From: Prevotellaceae bacterium
GTDB taxonomy: Bacteria; Bacteroidota; Bacteroidia; Bacteroidales; Bacteroidaceae
Length of the DNA: 64,000 nt
Assembly (NCBI GenBank): GCA_031262085.1
Contig: JAISIN010000005.1
Span: 1 to 64,000, forward strand
Direction: 5' to 3'
Below, in pieces: positions 59,070-64,000 of this stretch (its first letter is position 1; each line of letters begins with the position of its first letter). A model generated the notes under the pieces. That model ran no database searches. It was not told where the DNA came from and saw only the letters and a program-made list of their open reading frames with translations. The translations under genes were made by a program, and so were the position numbers.

Positions 59070-59253
59070 AATTAGGGAGAATTATTGAATGCTCAAATCG
59101 GTGGGCGTTTTATTTTTAGGAGTTGCCGGTGTCGAGGTTGCGCATCATGCCACGATGCGTTATAAGGTGCACAAAAAGTATGGTTTTTCCCTTGAAATCG
59201 TGTAAGCAGTCCACTTATTTCGTAGCTTTGCAGCCATTTAAAAACAGCATAAC

Positions 59254-60858
59254 ATGATAAGAAAGTATGATTTTCTGGTGATAGGCTCAGGCCTTGCCGG
59301 AATGAGCTTTGCGCTGAAAGTGGCACAGAAGGGCAGTGTAGCCTTGATTTGTAAAGCAGGTATGGAGGAGGCAAATACCTATTTTGCACAGGGTGGCATC
59401 GCCTCGGTGACCAATTTTGCCGTAGACAGCTTCGACAAACACATCGAAGACACGATGATCGCAGGCGACTTCATCAGCGACCGACCTGCCGTAGAGATGG
59501 TGGTGCGCAATGCACCCGCACAGATTCAGGCGCTCATCGACTGGGGCGTGGAGTTCGACAAGAAGGAGAACGGCGAGTTCGACCTGCACCGCGAGGGCGG
59601 ACATTCGGAGTTCCGCATCTTGCACCACAAAGATAATACGGGTGCCGAGATACAAACCAGCCTCATCAAAGCCGTTCAGGCGCATCCCAACATCACGATA
59701 TTCACCAACTTCTTCGCCGTGGAGATTATCACGCAGCACCACCTGGGCATCATCGTGACCCGCTACACGCCCGGCATCAAGTGCTACGGCGCCTACGTGC
59801 TCAACGAAGCCACGGGCGAGGTGGATACCTTCCTCTCCAAGCTCACCGTGATGGCTACGGGCGGTTGCGAAGCGGTCTACCGGCACACCACCAATCCGCT
59901 GGTGGCTACGGGCGACGGCATCGCCATGGTCTATCGCGCCAAGGGAGCGGTCAAGGATATGGAGTTTATCCAGTTTCACCCCACGGCGCTCTACCATCCG
60001 GGCGACCGCCCCAGCTTCCTCATCACCGAGGCGATGCGGGGCTACGGTGCCATCCTGCGCAACGCCGACGGCGAAGAGTTTATGCAGAAATATGACGCAC
60101 GCCGCGAACTGGCACCGCGCGACGTGGTGGCGCGCGCCATCGACAAAGAGCTGAAGCTGCGCGGCGAAGACCATGTCTATTTAGACGTGACGCACAAAGA
60201 GCCGGAGGAGACACGGAAGCACTTCCCCACCATCTATCAGCACTGCAAAGAGATTGGTCTCGATATTACCCGGGAGTATATCCCCGTGGCACCCGCTGCC
60301 CACTACCTCTGCGGAGGCATCAAGGTCGATCTGGACGGACAGTCCACCATCCGCCGGCTCTATGCCTTGGGCGAATGTTCGTGCACGGGCTTGCACGGCG
60401 GCAACCGCCTCGCCTCCAACTCCCTGCTCGAGGCAGTGGTCTATGCCGATGCCGCCGCCCGCCATGCGCTGAGCGTGGTAGACCGCTACGACTTCAACAC
60501 CGACATCCCCGAATGGAACGACGAGGGCACCATCTCCAACGAAGAGCGGGTCTTGATCACCCAAAGCAGCAAGGAGGTGAACCAGATTATGGAGGCTTAT
60601 GTGGGCATCGTGCGCAGCAACATCCGACTGACACGGGCTTGGAACCGCCTCGACATCATCTATGAGGAGACCGAAGCGTTGTTCAAACACAGCAAAGCGT
60701 CACGCGAGATCTGCGAACTGCGCAACATGATCAACGTGGGCTATCTCATCACCCGTCAGGCAATGGAGCGGAAAGAGAGCCGCGGGCTGCACTATACCAT
60801 CGACTATCCGCACCCCACTATCGCCGCGCATACTTCCGCGGATAACCGGAATAAATAG
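59254..60858 (+). CDS. nadB: L-aspartate oxidase
   Basis: DFLVIGSGLAGMSFALKVA, NTYFAQGGIASV, FIQFHPTALYHPG, ALGECSCTGLHGGNRLASNSLLEAVVY. Confidence 0.96.
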   Translation: MIRKYDFLVIGSGLAGMSFALKVAQKGSVALICKAGMEEANTYFAQGGIASVTNFAVDSFDKHIEDTMIAGDFISDRPAVEMVVRNAPAQIQALIDWGVEFDKKENGEFDLHREGGHSEFRILHHKDNTGAEIQTSLIKAVQAHPNITIFTNFFAVEIITQHHLGIIVTRYTPGIKCYGAYVLNEATGEVDTFLSKLTVMATGGCEAVYRHTTNPLVATGDGIAMVYRAKGAVKDMEFIQFHPTALYHPGDRPSFLITEAMRGYGAILRNADGEEFMQKYDARRELAPRDVVARAIDKELKLRGEDHVYLDVTHKEPEETRKHFPTIYQHCKEIGLDITREYIPVAPAAHYLCGGIKVDLDGQSTIRRLYALGECSCTGLHGGNRLASNSLLEAVVYADAAARHALSVVDRYDFNTDIPEWNDEGTISNEERVLITQSSKEVNQIMEAYVGIVRSNIRLTRAWNRLDIIYEETEALFKHSKASREICELRNMINVGYLITRQAMERKESRGLHYTIDYPHPTIAAHTSADNRNK

Positions 60859-61069
60859 CCAGCAAAGTTGCCAACCCGAGCAGATAAGGATAATAAAGGT
60901 ATTGCATGATGCTGAGAGGTGAAATACCACCCTGTCCGGCTGCCATCAGCAGTTGGGCGCCGTAGGAGATAAGCCCTTGCATCACACACGAGAAGATGTC
61001 CATCAGGCTCGCACTCCGTCGTGGGTCGATGCCATATTTCATGGCAATATCTTTGGCAATAGGATATCC
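60818..61069 (-). pseudogene. 3' fragment of a NhaC-type Na+/H+ antiporter gene
   Basis: MGYPIAKDIAMKYGIDPRRSASLMDIFSCVMQGLISYGAQLLMAAGQGGISPLSIMQYLYYPYLLGLATLLAIYSGYPRKYARR*; no upstream portion. Confidence 0.7.
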
Positions 61070-63033
61070 CATTCGTGTAGATCTGCCACATAAGGCAAGG
61101 TGATGCAATACCCCTCGTCGCCATGCAGGCGGTTGAACTCTTCGGTCGTTTGCACGGCGTGTTCGTTGCGTGCCCAAGCACGGCGTGCCACGCCCCCCAT
61201 CACATCCCAAAGCATTGCCGAGCGCAGTATCTCGTCGACTCGGTCGCTGCCGTCGCACACCATACCGAATCCGCCGTTGATGGCTTTTCCGATGCCGGTG
61301 CCGCCGCCATTGTGCAGAGCAACAAGGCTCATGCCGCGGGCGCAGTTGCCGGCGAAGCACTGCACTGCCATGTCTGCCATGATGTTGCTTCCGTCTTTGA
61401 TGTTCGACGTTTCGCGGAAAGGCGAATCGGTACCGCTTACGTCGTGATGGTCGCGTCCCAGCATGACGGGACCGATTTCACCGCGTCGCACCATCTCGTT
61501 GAAACGCAGGGCAATGCGTAGCCTGCCCTCGGCATCCTGATAGAGGATACGTGCTTGGGTACCTACCACGAGGTGGTTCTTCTCGGCATCGCGTATCCAG
61601 TTGTAATTATCCCGGTCTTGTCCGCGACGGGCGGGGTCGATGCACGCCATGGCGGCATGGTCGGTCTTGACGAGGTCGTCGTGCCTGCCGCTGAGACAGA
61701 CCCATCGGAACGGACCGTAGCCATAGTCGAAGAGTTGCGGTCCCATAATATCTTCTACATAGCTGGGGAAGATAAATCCGTTGCGGTCGTCGCCGTTGCG
61801 GGCTATCTCATGCACACCGGCGTCGTAGACGGCTTTCATGAAAGAGTTTCCGTAGTCGAAGAAATAAGTACCTGCCTCCACCAATGCACGGATGGCAAGG
61901 AAATGACGTTTCAGGGTTTCGTCGACCCGTCGGCGGAAGCGTTGCGGTTCTTCGTGCAGTAGGCGCGTGCGCTCCTCGAAGCTGATACCCACCGGACAGT
62001 AACCGCCCTCGTAGACAGCGTGACACGAGGTCTGGTCGGAGAGCAGGTCAATGTGTATGCGGTTCTGCACGGCATATTCCAGCAGGTCGACGATGTTGCC
62101 GTGGTAGGCGATGGAGAGGGGCGTGTCGGCGTGCATGGCTTTCTTGAGCCGGGCAAAAGCATCGGCAGCCGATTCGGTGACTTCGCCTATCCATTGCTGT
62201 TTCAGCCGTGTCTCGATGCGCGAGCGGTCTACTTCGGCAATGATGCAGGAGGCGCCTGCCAGCTCGGCTGCTTTGCCCTGTGCGCCGCTCATGCCTCCCA
62301 AGCCCGACGACACGAACAGCTTGCCTGCCAAGTTGCCGTCCGGGGAGATGCCGAGCTTCAGTCGTCCGGCATTGAGCAGGGTGTTAAAGGTTCCGTGTAC
62401 AATGCCTTGCGGACCGATGTACATCCAGCCGCCGGCAGTCATTTGTCCGTAGTTGGCTACGCCCAGCTGCATGGCGGTGTGCCAATCGGCAGGATTGTCG
62501 TAAAGTCCCACCATCAGCGCGTTGGTGATGATGACGCGCGGGGCGTCGGGGCGCGAGCGGAACAGTCCCAGCGGATGTCCGCTCTCGACCACAAGCGTCT
62601 GCTCTTGTGTCAGTTCTTCAAGATACATTTTGATGAGGCGGTACTGCATCCAGTTCTGGCACACCTGTCCGGTTTCGCCGTAGGTCACCAACTCGTAGGG
62701 ATACAGGGCGATGTCGAAGCAGAGGTTATTGTCTATCATCACTTGAAATGCCTTGCCTTCGGTGCACCGACCCTTATATTCGTCGATGGGCAGGGCTTTG
62801 ATGTCGCCTTCGGGACGGTATCGGTAGCCGTAGATACGTCCGCGTGTGCGCAGTTCGTCGAGAAACTCGGGTGCCAACGCAGCATGCAGTTCGGTAGGTA
62901 TGTATCGCAGGGCGTTCTTCAGCGCCAGCACGGTTTGCTCCGGTGTGAGGGTGTAGCCACGGTCGGGCGCCCGCCGGATGCCATCGACAAAGGTCGGATA
63001 AGGGGGTAGTTGATTGCTTAAAGTTATCTTCAT
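61039..63033 (-). CDS. hutU: Urocanate hydratase, C-terminus apparently altered at a junction
   Basis: GQMTAGGWMYIGPQGIVHGT, SGLGGMSGAQGKAAELAG, GYGPFRWVCLSG; start at MKITLSNQLPPYP (63033). Confidence 0.93.
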   Translation of the reverse strand: MKITLSNQLPPYPTFVDGIRRAPDRGYTLTPEQTVLALKNALRYIPTELHAALAPEFLDELRTRGRIYGYRYRPEGDIKALPIDEYKGRCTEGKAFQVMIDNNLCFDIALYPYELVTYGETGQVCQNWMQYRLIKMYLEELTQEQTLVVESGHPLGLFRSRPDAPRVIITNALMVGLYDNPADWHTAMQLGVANYGQMTAGGWMYIGPQGIVHGTFNTLLNAGRLKLGISPDGNLAGKLFVSSGLGGMSGAQGKAAELAGASCIIAEVDRSRIETRLKQQWIGEVTESAADAFARLKKAMHADTPLSIAYHGNIVDLLEYAVQNRIHIDLLSDQTSCHAVYEGGYCPVGISFEERTRLLHEEPQRFRRRVDETLKRHFLAIRALVEAGTYFFDYGNSFMKAVYDAGVHEIARNGDDRNGFIFPSYVEDIMGPQLFDYGYGPFRWVCLSGRHDDLVKTDHAAMACIDPARRGQDRDNYNWIRDAEKNHLVVGTQARILYQDAEGRLRIALRFNEMVRRGEIGPVMLGRDHHDVSGTDSPFRETSNIKDGSNIMADMAVQCFAGNCARGMSLVALHNGGGTGIGKAINGGFGMVCDGSDRVDEILRSAMLWDVMGGVARRAWARNEHAVQTTEEFNRLHGDEGYCITLPYVADLHEWDILLPKILP

Positions 63034-63068
63034 TAGAATTAGGATTAGGATTAGTCGGACAATCTTCA

Positions 63069-63698
63069 CTATTTCAAGCGCAGCAGATACTTTCGGGTCA
63101 CAGCAGCTGCTTCGCTGCACTCTTCTTGGTATGCCTCTCTCAGGTCGGGGAAGTTGGTGAGCAGTTCGAGCATTTTCTCCCTGCCCACAAACTCCACCTT
63201 GGATGTTTCGGGATCTATCTCGTAATAGACGCGGTCGTTTACCAGCCCCGACGAGGCGATGGCTGCACCGATCTCGCCTCTCAGTCGGGTAGCATCGGCA
63301 GGCGTGATTGTTTCGGCTGCTACCGACCCTACGGGTTGTGCGCAGAAGTAGAGTTTGCCTTGTACCCATACGGCAGGCGCATACCATCCGCCGAAGCGGA
63401 AGCGTTTATATCGTACTTTGCGGGTATTGACGTACCACGAGGTGTCGGCGCGCACGGCAAAGCATCGCGATTTGAGGTAGCGCGACAGTCCGGCGTTGTT
63501 ATCGACCGATATTTTGTAATCGGCTCCTCCCATCAACATCTGTTGATTCTTCGAGCGTTTTTCTATTTTCAGCGTGGTGAGCGTATCACCTTCCGCCCGC
63601 AGAATCTCCTTCATGTTGGCATAGATAATCTGTTGTGCATCTGCCTGTACGGCAACCATCATGCACACCAATATGCCCGATAGCAAAATTGTCTTCAT
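63069..63698 (-). CDS. Hypothetical secreted protein
   Basis: Signal peptide ORF MKTILLSGILVCMMVAVQADAQQ. Confidence 0.75.
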   Translation of the reverse strand: MKTILLSGILVCMMVAVQADAQQIIYANMKEILRAEGDTLTTLKIEKRSKNQQMLMGGADYKISVDNNAGLSRYLKSRCFAVRADTSWYVNTRKVRYKRFRFGGWYAPAVWVQGKLYFCAQPVGSVAAETITPADATRLRGEIGAAIASSGLVNDRVYYEIDPETSKVEFVGREKMLELLTNFPDLREAYQEECSEAAAVTRKYLLRLK

Positions 63699-63747
63699 CG
63701 TTAGTTGTACGTTTAAGTTATGATAAGCTTATTTCATTCGTAAAGCG

Positions 63748-64000
63748 CTATTCTATCCATGTCGTCCATTTGGTATCCTTGTTACTGTTTGATGCATTCA
63801 TGGTTTCGATGAACTGCATCCCCCGCAAGCCGTCGTACACGGTGGGGTAGTCGAGCATCAGTGGCGTGGGTGTCTCTCCTTGCCGCAGCGCCAAAACGGT
63901 CAGCGCAAAGTTGCGGTAGATATTGGCAAATGCTTCGATATATCCTTCGGGGTGTCCGCCGGGAGTACGGGTGTTCCATGCGGCTGCTTCGCTCAGGTTG
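63748..64000 (-). CDS. C-terminal part of a Gfo/Idh/MocA-family oxidoreductase (truncated by window)
   Basis: Frame reads NLSEAAAWNTRTPGGHPEGYIEAFANIYRNFALTVLALRQGETPTPLMLDYPTVYDGLRGMQFIETMNASNKDTKWTTWIE*; not in the supplied ORF track. Confidence 0.8.
   Translation of the reverse strand, partial: NLSEAAAWNTRTPGGHPEGYIEAFANIYRNFALTVLALRQGETPTPLMLDYPTVYDGLRGMQFIETMNASNSNKDTKWTTWIE

Noticed and set aside
57711-59075. 454-aa plus-strand ORF opposite the AlbA_2 gene
   Set aside because: Antisense shadow ORF; the repetitive VFWLFSSCFLVVF segment is the reverse reading of the KTTRKQPEN repeat.

Overview
The window is a chromosomal segment from a Bacteroidales-type genome. Supporting features are TAnnTTTG -7 promoter elements, SusC/SusD, PorQ, ExbB/ExbD/ExbD, and an RpoN with a serC-serA-DUF1015 cluster. 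Most of it is ordinary housekeeping: aroC, rpe, comEC, metY-like, rpoN, serC/serA, gdhA, tatD, cmk, ispH, miaB, nadB, hutU and one tRNA-Ser(GGA). A compact galactomannan-type polysaccharide utilisation locus occupies 6.9-18.06 kb (SusC, SusD, two IPT/TIG surface proteins, GH27, GH26). It ends within a few nt of a truncated HU-family gene whose promoter carries three 17-bp palindromes at exact 22-bp spacing. From about 47.2 to 59 kb lies an accessory island. It holds toxin-antitoxin and abortive-infection genes and their remnants, plus two AlbA_2-type ATP-binding proteins. Between those two proteins sit (a) a visibly AT-rich five-gene minus-strand operon (ADH-synthase-like class I aldolase, SDR, DUF3830-like protein, SAM methyltransferase, membrane-anchored protein), (b) a ~200-nt unannotated locus with nested long-range pairings that form a 6S-like rod ending in a terminator, and (c) a ~340-bp degenerate ~21-bp repeat array in the presumed leader of an HU-family gene. 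Items (a)-(c) are the best candidates for something undescribed. All family assignments come from reading the sequence; no searches were run.
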